A model generated the notes under the pieces. That model had not been told where the DNA came from, searched no databases, and saw nothing but the letters and a program-made list of their open reading frames with translations. The translations under genes were made by a program, and so were the position numbers. A DNA stretch of 43,905 nt from Sulfobacillus benefaciens (GTDB taxonomy: Bacteria > Bacillota > Sulfobacillia > Sulfobacillales > Sulfobacillaceae), in contig PXYW01000017.1 in NCBI GenBank assembly GCA_003023695.1, positions 1 to 43,905 of the forward strand, read 5' to 3'. Within the stretch, counting starts at the first letter, position 1, and each line of letters opens with the position of its first letter. Below, one piece after another: positions 35,083-43,905 of the stretch.

Positions 35083-35817
35083 TTATGCCAACACGCCCAG
35101 TGAAGCGGCAGTTTTTAGACGATTGCTCTCTTCATTGACCACCTCGGTCAATGACTGGTAGCTTGATTCGGCCGTTATTAAGTCGACCGATTGGGTTGCT
35201 AAATTGACATTAGAGGTGTTCAGAGCCCCCTGTGTCACAATACTCTTGGCAGCAACGGCTCCTGCAGTTTGATAGAGGTTGCCGGGCAATGTGGTGATCG
35301 GTCCTCGCGCCGGAAGGGTGAACAGGGCTAACTGTCCCAACACTTTTCCCTGCTGGGTAATGGTGCCATTCGCACTGACGGTAAATGGCGCCTCACCCAC
35401 CACCACTGGTTGCCCGTTGGTCATTAACACTCGGTCGCCGCCAGAGGTCACTAACGTGCCGGTAGAATCCACGGTAAAATGACCGTCGCGCGTATACAAC
35501 ACTCCGCCGCCACTATTCCTCACCGCAAAAAATCCCGAACCACCAATGGCCAGATCGGTCATCAACCCTGTGGTTTGTTGTGCGCTGGGTGCTAACTCTA
35601 ATCCTGCCAAGAATGCCACGCCCTGGCCACTGGCGCCCACTGTCTGCGGGATCGACCCTCCCCCGACTCGCGTAACCATAGCTGAAGGGAACTCCGCCAT
35701 GGACCCCACTTGGGTCAAATAGCCTGGCGAATCCGCGTTAGCCAAATTGGCACCAATAGCTGCCATCGACTGGTTTTGCGCAATCATTCCTGAAGCTGCG
35801 ATATATAGTGCGTCCAT
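35083..35817 (-). CDS. Flagellar rod protein, FlgF/FlhO type
   Basis: A 244-residue paralogue of the next gene: SMAAIGANLANADSPGYLTQ, IGGSGFFAVRNSGGGVLYTR, DGHFTVDSTGTLVTSGG, ending SVDLITAESSYQSLTEVVNE. ATG 35817 is chosen because GGGAGGAAAG lies upstream and the protein then begins like a rod protein (MDALYIAASGM); an upstream in-frame start lies within flhG. Two bases separate the flhG stop from this start. Confidence 0.85.
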   Translation of the reverse strand: MDALYIAASGMIAQNQSMAAIGANLANADSPGYLTQVGSMAEFPSAMVTRVGGGSIPQTVGASGQGVAFLAGLELAPSAQQTTGLMTDLAIGGSGFFAVRNSGGGVLYTRDGHFTVDSTGTLVTSGGDRVLMTNGQPVVVGEAPFTVSANGTITQQGKVLGQLALFTLPARGPITTLPGNLYQTAGAVAAKSIVTQGALNTSNVNLATQSVDLITAESSYQSLTEVVNEESNRLKTAASLGVLA

Positions 35818-35819
35818 GG

Positions 35820-36752
35820 CTACTTTCCTCCCATGCCCAGGGTATCGTGTTCGGAAACTTCCAGATGGGACCAGGTGGTGGTTAACCTGCGGACAAACGC
35901 ACCCCACCCGCCGCGACGAGGGGGCGGAATGCGATCCAGCAGCCGATCCGCAATCGCTCCAATGTCCTGACTAGCTGCAGTCCGGGGATAAAGGGACCAA
36001 AAGGGTTCTTGGCGCAAAACCGCACGTCCTACATTAGCATCCTCAGTAACCATGCCAAGAAATTCTACGGGTCGTTCCAAAACTCGTTGGCTTAAGGTCG
36101 TTAACCGCTCTCCCATTTGCAGTGCCCCCTCCTTATTCGACACGCGGTTCATTACCAGCTTTAAGGACACCCGTCCCCCCGCCTCCCACACAGCTTTGAT
36201 CAAACCGTAGGCATCGGCAAGCGCCGTAGGTTCCGGATTGGTCACTACCAAGGCCTCATCTGCGGCCAAGACAAAAGCTAAAACATTCGCAGAGATGCCA
36301 GCACTGGTATCAATCATTAACCAATCACATTCGCCTTCTAGTTCCTGAAATCCTTCTATGATCCGTGAAATTTCGACAGCCTCCAATGCTGCCAAAGCCG
36401 CGATGCCGGATCCCCCGGGAATAATGCGAATACCCCGAGGGCCAGGCTGTATGGAATGGCGCAGAGGGATTTTCTCTTGCACCACATCCCACAAGGTGTA
36501 CTGCGGTTCATATCCTAACATGATATTGATGTTGGCGAGTCCTAAATCGGCATCCAACACCACCACCCGCTGTTGCCGTTCTGCAAGCGCCAGAGCCAAA
36601 TTCAACGTCAAATTGGACTTGCCTACACCCCCTTTGCCTGACGTGACCGCCATCACTCGAGATCCTTCTATCCGGTGTTTAAGCATCTCGCGGGTCGCCT
36701 CCCCCGTTTTTTCAGCAATCCAGTTGCGCAAGAGATCTGCTTGCTTGGCCAT
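35820..36752 (-). CDS. flhG: Flagellar number regulator, MinD-like ATPase
   Basis: FlhG (310 residues, also called YlxH/FleN) is a ParA/MinD-type ATPase that works with FlhF to set flagellar number and place. Deviant Walker A VTSGKGGVGKSNLTLNLA, VVLDADLGLANINIMLG (Walker A' / switch I) and WLMIDTSAGIS (switch II) are clear. ATG 36752 overlaps the flhF TAA as TAATG with AGGGGG upstream. The C-terminus is basic with an amphipathic feel. Part of the long flagellar operon. Confidence 0.93.
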   Translation of the reverse strand: MAKQADLLRNWIAEKTGEATREMLKHRIEGSRVMAVTSGKGGVGKSNLTLNLALALAERQQRVVVLDADLGLANINIMLGYEPQYTLWDVVQEKIPLRHSIQPGPRGIRIIPGGSGIAALAALEAVEISRIIEGFQELEGECDWLMIDTSAGISANVLAFVLAADEALVVTNPEPTALADAYGLIKAVWEAGGRVSLKLVMNRVSNKEGALQMGERLTTLSQRVLERPVEFLGMVTEDANVGRAVLRQEPFWSLYPRTAASQDIGAIADRLLDRIPPPRRGGWGAFVRRLTTTWSHLEVSEHDTLGMGGK

Positions 36753-37873
36753 TACAGCGCCCCCTTGACAATCCATTGGGCCATTATTTCCGGAAAAGCC
36801 ACCCGAATATCATCAGGCACCCCTTGACCATCCGTTAGGTAGGCGACCGGCCAACCCAGCGATAATAAAGCACTTAAGGCTGGCCCGCCATGGCGCGCCT
36901 CGTCCACTTTGGTAAGACACAGCTTTACTGGGAGTTCTCCAGCAAATCGATGGGCAGTCTCCACCATCGCTGTAGGCATCATGGTAGCCGGCAAAGTCAC
37001 CATCACTTCACGTGCTTGCGCATATTGCACGATGCTTTGCAGTTCCGCCATTGACAGCGCGTGGTTGACACTATGCCCTGCGGTATCCACGAGGACGACA
37101 TCGGCTGGCGTAGCCCGGATCAGGTCTGGGATATCTTGAGGCCTCAAGGAAACCGCGAGCGGAATCCCCAAAATTTCGGCATACGTCTTGATTTGTTCCA
37201 CTGCCGCCACACGGAAGGTATCAGTGGTAATAAGGAGCACCGATTTCTTTTGTTCTAAGTGAAAGTAAGCCGCTAATTTGGCGATGGTCGTGGTCTTGCC
37301 AGATCCTGTCGGCCCCATTACCACGACCACCGTGGATTCAGCCACCGAAATGGGACTGGGTCGTGGCAAATGCCTTTGGATCACGCGGGTGATCACCGGA
37401 TCCACCCCGACGTCATCTCCTTCGCTGAGCACATCCTCCGCTGCCTCATGGGCTAATCGCCGAGCCCAGGATTCCGTGACCTCCTGCTCCAACAGACGTT
37501 GATACACGGCTTCCCCGGCCCCCGACGGGATCCCTTCAATGCGGTCTAGCCGACGATCCAATCCCTGCAATAGATCTAACACTTGAGCCAGCCGTTCCCC
37601 TGCCACATCCGTCCCCAAAGATTCCAGTGTCTCGGTGGCCGCTGCTTCCCGATGCCCCACTAGCGGTTTGGCAGACGATTCGGCAACTACGTCGGGCGAA
37701 GCTTTTTTTGGATAATCGGTTGCGACCAGCACCTGAAATCCTTGCTCCCAAAACTTCCACCAGCGGTCTCTGGCCTTACCGGATGAAAGAATGATGGCAT
37801 CTTCGCCTAACTCCCACTTGGCCAGCACCAAAGCTTCCTCGGCGGTTTTTCCTGTGTACCGTTTAACAATCAC
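36752..37873 (-). CDS. flhF: Flagellar SRP-like GTPase
   Basis: FlhF (373 residues) is the third SRP-type GTPase and places the new flagellar base. N-terminal B domain starts IVKRYTGKTAEEALVLAKWE; the NG domain shows GPTGSGKTTTIAKLAAYF (P-loop), TTDTFRVAAVEQIKTYA and DVVLVDTAGHS, then LTKVDEARHGG. The start is GTG 37873, overlapping the flhA stop as GTGA. Confidence 0.95.
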   Translation of the reverse strand: MIVKRYTGKTAEEALVLAKWELGEDAIILSSGKARDRWWKFWEQGFQVLVATDYPKKASPDVVAESSAKPLVGHREAAATETLESLGTDVAGERLAQVLDLLQGLDRRLDRIEGIPSGAGEAVYQRLLEQEVTESWARRLAHEAAEDVLSEGDDVGVDPVITRVIQRHLPRPSPISVAESTVVVVMGPTGSGKTTTIAKLAAYFHLEQKKSVLLITTDTFRVAAVEQIKTYAEILGIPLAVSLRPQDIPDLIRATPADVVLVDTAGHSVNHALSMAELQSIVQYAQAREVMVTLPATMMPTAMVETAHRFAGELPVKLCLTKVDEARHGGPALSALLSLGWPVAYLTDGQGVPDDIRVAFPEIMAQWIVKGAL

Positions 37874-39906
37874 AACTGCACCACTCCCAAGGTTTTTACC
37901 GAAATTTCCGGGCTCAACTCCGCATAAGACACTACTGCCAAATCACGCAAAATCCGCTCTGTTAAACGCTTAAAATACAGGCGAATAAAAGGGGAGGCAA
38001 TCACCGTCGGGGTGACCCCGGCTGGTACTGCCCGAACGGCTTCGCGCAAATTCGCTAGGATTTTTTGCGCCACCATCGGATCTAGATTCAAATAACTGCC
38101 GGTGTCCGACTGCTCGATTGAAGAACGAATTTCTGCCTCTACTTCCGGCGACAACACCACGGCATACAAAGTGCCTTGTTTTAAAAGAGGTCTGGTAATA
38201 TGGCGCCCTAATGCTTGCCGTACACTTTCTGTCAGCACCTCGATGTCGCGTGTGGTTCGCGCTTTATCAGCTAAGGCTTCGAGAATGGTCGGCAGGTCGC
38301 GGATCGAAACCCGCTCCCGCAAGAGATTCGACAGTACCCGCTGCAATTCACCTAAGCTGAGCAAATCCGGGATTAATTCTTGCACGACAACCGGATGGGT
38401 TTGGCGAATATGGTCAACCAGAGCTTTGACGTCTTGACGGCCGATGATTTCATAGGCGTGTTTGCGTACGACTTCAGCTAAATGTGTCACCATGACGGAT
38501 CCGGCGTCAATCACCGTCGCCCCTGCTAACTCCGCCCGATCCCGTGAATCCTCGCGAATCCAAAATGCAGGCAAGCCAAACACAGGATCGGTCGTCGGCA
38601 CCGCGGTTTCAATCCCCAAGTCCCGGCCACCCATGGCTAGAAACCGGTCGGGACGGACCTCAGCGGTTACCAGCTCTGCACCCCGAATGCGAATCCGGTA
38701 TTGATTGAGCGACAACTCCAGGTTATCCCGGACCCGAACCGGCGGGATCACCAGTCCAAGTTCGGCGGTAATTTGGCGGCGCAAGGCAGCTATCCGCTCG
38801 CGCAAGTCGTGGCCTGCCTGCCCTCCCACCAAGGGCACTAACCCTACCCCCACCTCTAATTCAATAGAATCCATGCCAATAAGATTCAACGCCGCTTCTG
38901 GCCGTTTGTTGAGATCCTCGGCTTGCGCCTTTTGCTTCCGTGCTGATTCCGACTTTTCGGCCTTTTGCCGGGATTCAATCTGCCACCCGGCCCAGAATGC
39001 AAGGCTGCCTAATATCAACGGCACCAACGGCGGCAAACCCAAAAAGGCCAACAAGAACAGCACAATGGCGACAATGTACATTACCCGGGGCAGAGCGGTT
39101 AACTGGGTTATCAAATCGCGATTCAAGGTACCTGCGGTGCCGGATCGGGTGACCAAGATCCCAGTTGCGGTAGACAACAGCAATGCCGGGATTTGCGTGG
39201 TCAGTCCTTCTCCCACGGTTAATATGGTATAAGTTTTAGTTGCCGTCCCCACTGCCATGTGCTGCTCCGCAATACCGATGATTAGGCCTCCGACGATATT
39301 AATCACGACAATGATAATGCCAGCAATAGCATCGCCGCGAACGAATTTTGAGGCTCCATCCATTGCACCATAAAAATCGGCTTCACGTTCGATATCCTGG
39401 CGTCTTTGTCTGGCTTCGGCTTCCTTAATCAAGCCTGCGTTTAGTTCTGCATCCACTGCCATTTGTTTGCCAGGCATGGCATCCAAAGTAAAGCGCGCGG
39501 CCACTTCTGATACTCGTTCCGCTCCTCTGGTGATGACCATAAACTGGATCACGATAAGAATAATGAAAATGATAATTCCCACGACCACATTGTTGCCCAC
39601 AACCAATCTGCCAAAGGTTTCAATCACTGAGCCCGGGTCGGCTTGCAGCAAGATAAGCCGGGTAGCGGTGACTTCCAATGCCAAACGAAACAACGTGGTC
39701 AGCAGCAACAGCGATGGAAATACCGAAAGATCCAGTACTTGGTTAATAAACATAGTGCTCACTAATACGGCAATGGCTAAGGCGATGTTGATCAACAAGA
39801 AAATGTCAAGAACCCAAGGAGGAATCGGAATCACCAGCATAAGAATGGCGACCACCGCAGCCATTGGCACAAAAGCATCTCTAAGAATGGCTCGTGCTTG
39901 CACCAT
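37870..39906 (-). CDS. flhA: Flagellar type III export gate protein FlhA
   Basis: FlhA (678 residues) forms the nonameric export gate ring. Eight membrane spans fill the first ~310 residues, with LDLSVFPSLLLLTTLFRLAL and the cytoplasmic loop FTLDAMPGKQMAVDAELNAG (FHIPEP region). The soluble C-terminal domain contains IRIRGAELVTAEVRPDRFLA and DPVFGLPAFWI. GGGAGGAC precedes the ATG, which shares one base with the flhB stop (TAATG). Confidence 0.96.
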   Translation of the reverse strand: MVQARAILRDAFVPMAAVVAILMLVIPIPPWVLDIFLLINIALAIAVLVSTMFINQVLDLSVFPSLLLLTTLFRLALEVTATRLILLQADPGSVIETFGRLVVGNNVVVGIIIFIILIVIQFMVITRGAERVSEVAARFTLDAMPGKQMAVDAELNAGLIKEAEARQRRQDIEREADFYGAMDGASKFVRGDAIAGIIIVVINIVGGLIIGIAEQHMAVGTATKTYTILTVGEGLTTQIPALLLSTATGILVTRSGTAGTLNRDLITQLTALPRVMYIVAIVLFLLAFLGLPPLVPLILGSLAFWAGWQIESRQKAEKSESARKQKAQAEDLNKRPEAALNLIGMDSIELEVGVGLVPLVGGQAGHDLRERIAALRRQITAELGLVIPPVRVRDNLELSLNQYRIRIRGAELVTAEVRPDRFLAMGGRDLGIETAVPTTDPVFGLPAFWIREDSRDRAELAGATVIDAGSVMVTHLAEVVRKHAYEIIGRQDVKALVDHIRQTHPVVVQELIPDLLSLGELQRVLSNLLRERVSIRDLPTILEALADKARTTRDIEVLTESVRQALGRHITRPLLKQGTLYAVVLSPEVEAEIRSSIEQSDTGSYLNLDPMVAQKILANLREAVRAVPAGVTPTVIASPFIRLYFKRLTERILRDLAVVSYAELSPEISVKTLGVVQL

Positions 39907-40997
39907 TATGGCGTCCTCCCCTTGCGGCGGATAAGAAAAGCTAAAATTTCCGCAACGGCCTGGTAATGCTCTTCAAATATGGCTTGTCCCAATGGGACCA
40001 AATATAGGGCTCGCGCTAACGGAGGGTTATCAATCACTGGAACCTGATGTTCATACGCCAATTCCCGAATCGCCAGAGCCGCTTCATCGGTGCCTTTCGC
40101 AACCACTGTGGGAGCGGCCATGGTTTTATCATCCCACTTCAACGCGACTGCATAATGCGTCGGATTGGTTATCACCACCTGTGCCTCTTTGACTTGGCGC
40201 AATCCGGTACGCGCCAACTTTCGAGCCATGTCTCGGCGCTTCCCTTTGATCCGCGGATCCCCTTCGACTTCTTTGAATTCATCACGCACCTCTTGCGTGC
40301 TCATCTTTAAGGAACTTTGGAATGCCCAATATTGGTAACCAATGTCAGCAATCCCAATTAAAATGTACGCTAACGCTGCGCGCCACAACACGGCCGTCAA
40401 TAGCAAAAATCCTTGGTGGACAGCAACCCCAAGCGGTTGGCTAAGCAGCGCTGGATAAGATAGAACCTGGTGCCAAATTAAAAAACCAGCAACCATGCCG
40501 ATAATGAGCAGTTTAAGCAGTCCCTTGATTAGCAGCCACAAACCGTCTTTGGAAAACATATGCTGCAATCCGTTGATCGGATTGAGTCGGTTGAAATCCG
40601 GCGCTAATGGCACCAAGGAAAAGCGAAACCCGCTTTGCAGCAACCCTACCAACAGTCCCGCCACGAGAATCGGCAAGACTAAGGGCACCAAAATTTCCAG
40701 GGCCACATGCCCCCCCACTTCGACCACCGATCCTAAGTTTTGAGCAAAAGGACCGGCACTGCTCGCCATCGCCAATATTTGGGATTCAACGCCCCCCATT
40801 AATTGGCCAGCCCACGGCAAATACAGACGCAAAAGAACAAAGCCCACCAACAGTCCGAGCCCGGACTGAAAGTCAGGGCTATGCCACCCTTGGCCTTGTT
40901 GTCTTGCCTTTTGCCGTTTTTGGGGGGTGGGGGCCTGCGACTTCTCCCCGTTTAGCGCATAAATTTCTGGCCACAGTCCAATCGCAGTTACCGTCAT
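39906..40997 (-). CDS. flhB: Flagellar export switch protein FlhB
   Basis: FlhB (363 residues) switches export specificity from hook to filament proteins. N-terminal SQAPTPQKRQKARQQGQ is the conserved basic start, followed by four membrane spans. The cytoplasmic domain shows EVEGDPRIKGKRRDMARKLA and the self-cleavage motif ITNPTHYAVALKWD with Asn278-Pro279. ATG 40997 overlaps the fliR stop as ATGA. Full length. Confidence 0.95.
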   Translation of the reverse strand: MTVTAIGLWPEIYALNGEKSQAPTPQKRQKARQQGQGWHSPDFQSGLGLLVGFVLLRLYLPWAGQLMGGVESQILAMASSAGPFAQNLGSVVEVGGHVALEILVPLVLPILVAGLLVGLLQSGFRFSLVPLAPDFNRLNPINGLQHMFSKDGLWLLIKGLLKLLIIGMVAGFLIWHQVLSYPALLSQPLGVAVHQGFLLLTAVLWRAALAYILIGIADIGYQYWAFQSSLKMSTQEVRDEFKEVEGDPRIKGKRRDMARKLARTGLRQVKEAQVVITNPTHYAVALKWDDKTMAAPTVVAKGTDEAALAIRELAYEHQVPVIDNPPLARALYLVPLGQAIFEEHYQAVAEILAFLIRRKGRTP

Positions 40998-41782
40998 CCG
41001 GCCCGTCCCTCCAAAATCACTAAAAGCCGACTAACGTCTGTCCATGCCATGTTCCACACCTGCGGGATGATGGCAAAAAGCAATGGCAGCATCGCCAAAA
41101 AGACCACCAAAGCCACCCCAAAATTCACTGGCAATGCCACAAAATAGGCATTCATCTGCGGAAATGCGCGACTTAGCACGCCGACCGCCAAATTAATAAC
41201 CAACCCCGACAAAAGCAATGGCGCCGCCACTAAAATCCCTATGGTAAACACTGTGTCCAAGAGACCTATTACAAAGCCGACAGCCCCCATTGGCAAGGAC
41301 AGGGCATTGAGTGGAATGGCTTGAAAGCTGCTGTGCAAGGCAATCACCAATAATTCCGGGCCACCGGCCACAACAAACACAAACAACGCTAATAAGGTCT
41401 CCCACTCGGCCAAAAACGAATTGGCGGATAACAGCCATGGACTTGCGGTGACCGCCAGTCCCACCCCCAACTGATAGGTCACTGCTTGTCCCGCAATGGC
41501 AAACGCTGAGTAAAACAGTGTCAAAACCAACCCAATTAAAACCCCGATGGCAAATTGCACCACCATCGTCAGCAAGAATTCGACTGTCCGAGTTTCGGCC
41601 ACGGTGAGAGATGGCAAAGTGGGTGCCACAACAATAGCCAGCATCGGCACTAGTGCCACCCGCAACATCTTGGGAATGTACTGAGCGCTAATCATAGGCG
41701 CTGAGACTACGATGCCCGCGACTCGTGCGGCAACCAAAAAGAAACCCATGGTCAGGTTGGATAATGACAGCCCTATGGTCAT
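40994..41782 (-). CDS. fliR: Flagellar export gate protein FliR
   Basis: A 262-residue membrane protein of the FliPQR core. Typical parts are FLVAARVAGIVVSAPMIS, YIPKMLRVALVPMLAIVVAP, GVLIGLVLTLFYSAFAIAGQ and LAVGVLSRAFPQMNAYFVAL near the end. About six hydrophobic segments. The ribosome binding site is weak and somewhat distant (GGGAG). A 73-base gap separates it from fliQ, the only real gap in this operon. Confidence 0.93.
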   Translation of the reverse strand: MTIGLSLSNLTMGFFLVAARVAGIVVSAPMISAQYIPKMLRVALVPMLAIVVAPTLPSLTVAETRTVEFLLTMVVQFAIGVLIGLVLTLFYSAFAIAGQAVTYQLGVGLAVTASPWLLSANSFLAEWETLLALFVFVVAGGPELLVIALHSSFQAIPLNALSLPMGAVGFVIGLLDTVFTIGILVAAPLLLSGLVINLAVGVLSRAFPQMNAYFVALPVNFGVALVVFLAMLPLLFAIIPQVWNMAWTDVSRLLVILEGRAG

Positions 41783-41855
41783 TTCTGGTATGTCTCCCGT
41801 CCTGTCTCCATTGTAACGTGTCGGATCCTGTCATCGTCAAAAATAACGGCCAATT

Positions 41856-42128
41856 TCACGGGAGATTGGCCAAATGCCACAAGCTGCTTAAGTCCTGGGT
41901 CGTAAACCCAATCAGTACTCTTAAGAACCACGGTCCCGCCAAATAGAAAATGAGGCCAATGGCTACCAATTTGGGCAGAAATGATAGCGTCATTTCCTGA
42001 ATTTGGGTCGTCGCTTGAAAAATTCCCACAAGCAATCCCACAACCAAGGCTGCTGTCAAAATCGGCAACAGAATAATCCCGGCGGTTACAACGGCGGACT
42101 GACTTAAGGCGAGAATATGATCCAGCAT
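41856..42128 (-). CDS. fliQ: Flagellar export gate protein FliQ
   Basis: A 90-residue protein with two hydrophobic hairpin helices: VVTAGIILLPILTAALVVGLL and a second after FQATTQIQEMTLSFLPKLVA, the most conserved FliQ block. GGAGGGGG overlaps the end of fliP, and the ATG directly follows its TAG. Normal length. Confidence 0.95.
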   Translation of the reverse strand: MLDHILALSQSAVVTAGIILLPILTAALVVGLLVGIFQATTQIQEMTLSFLPKLVAIGLIFYLAGPWFLRVLIGFTTQDLSSLWHLANLP

Positions 42129-42878
42129 CTAGCCCCCTCCATGAAAAGACAAAAACAGGGACTGCACTACCAAGCTCCAGCCGTTGGCCAGGACGAACAG
42201 CAAGAGTTTCAATGGCAAAGAGATTAATGTCGGCGGCACCATCATCATACCCATGGACATTAATACCGTGGACACCACGAGGTCCACAATAATGAAGGGG
42301 ATGAAAATGTACACGCCAATCTCGAACGCTGTTTTCAACTCCGAAATGATAAATGCCGGAATCAAAGTCAACGTCGGAACCTGCGATAAATGATGCGGCG
42401 GCGGTATATGCCCCATTTTGAGAAAAAGAGCCAAATCCGACTGACGGGTTTGTTGGTACATAAAGAGTCGCAACGGAATTAACGCCTTTTTCCCCGCTTG
42501 CAACAATGTCAGGTGCCCCGCTAGATAGGGGGTCAGCGCTTGATGATTTATCGCGGACAATGTCGGTTCCATAATAAAAAACGTGAGAAACAGCGATAAT
42601 CCGATAATTACCTGATTCGGCGGCGTTTGCTGCAATCCCAACGCGCTGCGGGTAAACGATAACACGGTAACCACCCGAGTAAACGCCGTCATCGTAAGCA
42701 AAATGGCTGGAAGAAAGGAGATCACGGTGAGCAAGGCCAAAATGCTGAGCGTTTGGCTCGGCGTCCCATGACCCCCGTTAATGGTAATGGAGGGTAACGA
42801 TTGGGCATAGGTCACTGGGCTCCATAGCAATGCAATACCTATCGCAAACAACCCTATGGAAAGTACCCGTGGTTTCAT
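42129..42878 (-). CDS. fliP: Flagellar export gate protein FliP
   Basis: A 249-residue protein with an N-terminal signal peptide (LSIGLFAIGIALLWSPVTYA, cleavage after YAQ likely). It then has LLTVISFLPAILLTMTAFTR, SALGLQQTPPNQVIIGLSLF and the late GMMMVPPTLISLPLKLLLFV block. ATG 42878 with AGGTGGGG seven bases upstream; the preceding GTG overlaps the fliO stop. Pentamer in the export gate with FliQ and FliR. Confidence 0.95.
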   Translation of the reverse strand: MKPRVLSIGLFAIGIALLWSPVTYAQSLPSITINGGHGTPSQTLSILALLTVISFLPAILLTMTAFTRVVTVLSFTRSALGLQQTPPNQVIIGLSLFLTFFIMEPTLSAINHQALTPYLAGHLTLLQAGKKALIPLRLFMYQQTRQSDLALFLKMGHIPPPHHLSQVPTLTLIPAFIISELKTAFEIGVYIFIPFIIVDLVVSTVLMSMGMMMVPPTLISLPLKLLLFVLANGWSLVVQSLFLSFHGGG

Positions 42879-43243
42879 CACTGATCCCCACCTGAGGGAA
42901 AAAACCGCTTGCGCATCTCATCGGCAAATTGCGATAACGTTACTGGTTCATGGCCCAATGAGCCTGCTTCCCGGGCTTTTTGCGTCACCGACGTGGAATC
43001 CAGCTCCATTAACAAGGTGATGCTCTCGTCAGTAACACCAAGGCATACGGTTTTGTCCACAACCTGCACAATGGCAATTCCGCGTTTAGGACCTAATGGC
43101 AAATAATCTATTTGTTCCAAGTAATGCGATGCGCTAGTCTTGCCGATGCCAATTTTCTTGAGCATCCGTGCGGCAACATAAGCCAATGCCACCACCAATA
43201 GCATGGCCCATAAAAAATTTAGGAAAAGTCCTGCAGAACCCAT
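42878..43243 (-). CDS. fliO: Flagellar biosynthesis protein FliO
   Basis: A 121-residue protein with one N-terminal membrane span (LFLNFLWAMLLVVALAYVAA) and a small cytoplasmic domain with IDYLPLGPKRGIAIVQVVDK and CLGVTDESITLLMEL, as in FliO/FliZ proteins. AGAGGT six bases before ATG 43243 decides the start; upstream in-frame ATGs at 43249 and 43261 have worse spacing. It is the first gene of the fliO-to-rod operon and assists FliP assembly. Confidence 0.85.
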   Translation of the reverse strand: MGSAGLFLNFLWAMLLVVALAYVAARMLKKIGIGKTSASHYLEQIDYLPLGPKRGIAIVQVVDKTVCLGVTDESITLLMELDSTSVTQKAREAGSLGHEPVTLSQFADEMRKRFFPSGGDQ

Positions 43244-43270
43244 AAACATACCTCTTTTCATCTCTTCGTA

Positions 43271-43300
43271 ATTATAAAGAGAGCCAGGCATCAGTATGAA
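43271..43300 (-). promoter_or_regulatory. Possible promoter of the fliO operon
   Basis: Minus strand TTCATA (43300-43295), 18-base spacer, perfect TATAAT (43276-43271), about 28 bases before the fliO start. I saw no SigD-type element (TAAA with GCCGATAA), so the operon may be read by the main sigma factor. Confidence 0.45.
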
Positions 43301-43336
43301 ACAACAAGCCCGATTTAACAGGAAAGAAGGTATTTT

Positions 43337-43905
43337 GTGCTGCTCATTACAGAATGGACGACGGAATCTAGCTTGAAATGGTTGGATCGCCAGGGGATTG
43401 TCTACCACTACGCCCCCGAAGGGCACCGGCACCTGGAAACCCTGTCAGAACCATTGAAGAGCGCGGTGGCTTTGGTTGTCCGCAATCAAACTCCGGTAAC
43501 CTCGGAGCTGCTGGCCCAAGCGCCTAGCTTAAAGGCTATTGGGAGACTGGGCGTCGGTCTCGACAACATCAATCTTAAGGCATGCCAAGAGCGCGGCATT
43601 CCTGTGCTTACTGCTCGTGGGGCCAATGCGCCAGCAGTGGTGGAATATGTATTGGGTGCACTTTTGCGCCACAGCCGCCCTTTGCCCCTGGAGATGGGAC
43701 AGTGGCAACGACACCCAGGGGGAGCAGAACTTCATCAGCAACATATTGGTGTCGTAGGGTTTGGCGATATTGGCCGGCGGATTGCTGACGTGTTGTGGAT
43801 GCTAGGTGCCACACTTTGGGTATATGACCCCCGCTTGGGTCCCTATGATCCCGCAGTAAGCAGCCATAAGGTGCGACGCGTTCTTGACCTAGAAACCCTC
43901 TTGAT
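43337..43905 (+). CDS. D-isomer specific 2-hydroxyacid dehydrogenase (3-phosphoglycerate dehydrogenase-like), cut by window edge
   Basis: From GTG 43337 (AAGAAGG six bases upstream) the frame is open to the window end, about 189 codons. It has the N-terminal catalytic domain pattern (LKAIGRLGVGLDNINLKAC, ERGIPVLTARGANAPAVVEY) and enters the NAD-binding domain with GVVGFGDIGRRIADVLWMLG. SerA and related enzymes oxidise 3-phosphoglycerate or other D-2-hydroxyacids. A serine-pathway role would fit the glyA/gcv operon at the other end, but the specificity residues lie outside. Divergent from the fliO operon. Confidence 0.88.
   Translation, partial: MLLITEWTTESSLKWLDRQGIVYHYAPEGHRHLETLSEPLKSAVALVVRNQTPVTSELLAQAPSLKAIGRLGVGLDNINLKACQERGIPVLTARGANAPAVVEYVLGALLRHSRPLPLEMGQWQRHPGGAELHQQHIGVVGFGDIGRRIADVLWMLGATLWVYDPRLGPYDPAVSSHKVRRVLDLETLL

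Overview
The window looks like chromosomal DNA of an endospore-lineage Firmicute. The pointers are strong AAGGAGG-type ribosome binding sites, frequent GTG/TTG starts, a two-subunit glycine decarboxylase (gcvPA/gcvPB), Spo0E-like phosphatases, and a FliW/CsrA and YaaR (DUF327) flagellar set. Gene content and style recall Sulfobacillus, but the genus is an inference from memory and is not proven by the sequence.

Layout. (1) 1-1117: the 5' end of an amidohydrolase on the minus strand, divergent from an isochorismatase-fold protein whose catalytic Cys position is Ala. (2) 1386-6989, minus strand: a complete glycine cleavage operon gcvT-gcvH-gcvPA-gcvPB-glyA. (3) 7228-12838, plus strand: nucleobase permease, adenine-deaminase-type enzyme, guanine deaminase and ammonium transporter, a coherent route that releases and handles ammonia from purines. 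Operons 2 and 3 diverge from one intergenic region. Each has a near-consensus promoter followed by a leader that ends in an intrinsic terminator before the first gene, so both are probably attenuated; I recognise no known riboswitch core in either leader. (4) 13136-15788: a PadR/HAAS-domain membrane protein pair with an apparently leaderless promoter, a nucleoside hydrolase and an orphan ECF-type sigma factor. (5) 16399-18614: a TPR/ATP-grasp fusion protein coupled to a conserved protein of unknown function. (6) 18865-22331: glycosyltransferase, UDP-glucose dehydrogenase and UDP-glucuronate decarboxylase, a UDP-xylose sugar operon.

(7) 22430-26571 is accessory DNA: a frameshifted transposase piece, a truncated GNAT acetyltransferase, an overlapping PP2C-like phosphatase / TPR-coiled-coil-membrane protein pair, a molybdopterin oxidoreductase fragment, an excisionase-like HTH gene, an ORF with an in-frame stop and a frameshifted mobilisation-type gene. 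It abuts a three-gene tRNA operon (fMet-Met-Lys) with clear promoter and terminator.

(8) 27169-43243 is a sporulation/flagellar block. It starts with a small unknown protein and two convergent Spo0E-like genes. Then come yaaR-like, flgN, flgK, flgL, fliW and csrA on plus; fliL, fliM and fliN on minus; a lytic transglycosylase on plus; and a long minus operon fliO-fliP-fliQ-fliR-flhB-flhA-flhF-flhG and two FlgG-type rod genes. FliM lacks the usual N-terminal CheY-binding peptide while FliN carries a similar one. The window ends inside a D-2-hydroxyacid dehydrogenase gene.

The best candidates for something undescribed are the two leader attenuators, the TPR/ATP-grasp plus unknown-protein pair, and the PP2C plus TPR-membrane pair in the accessory segment.
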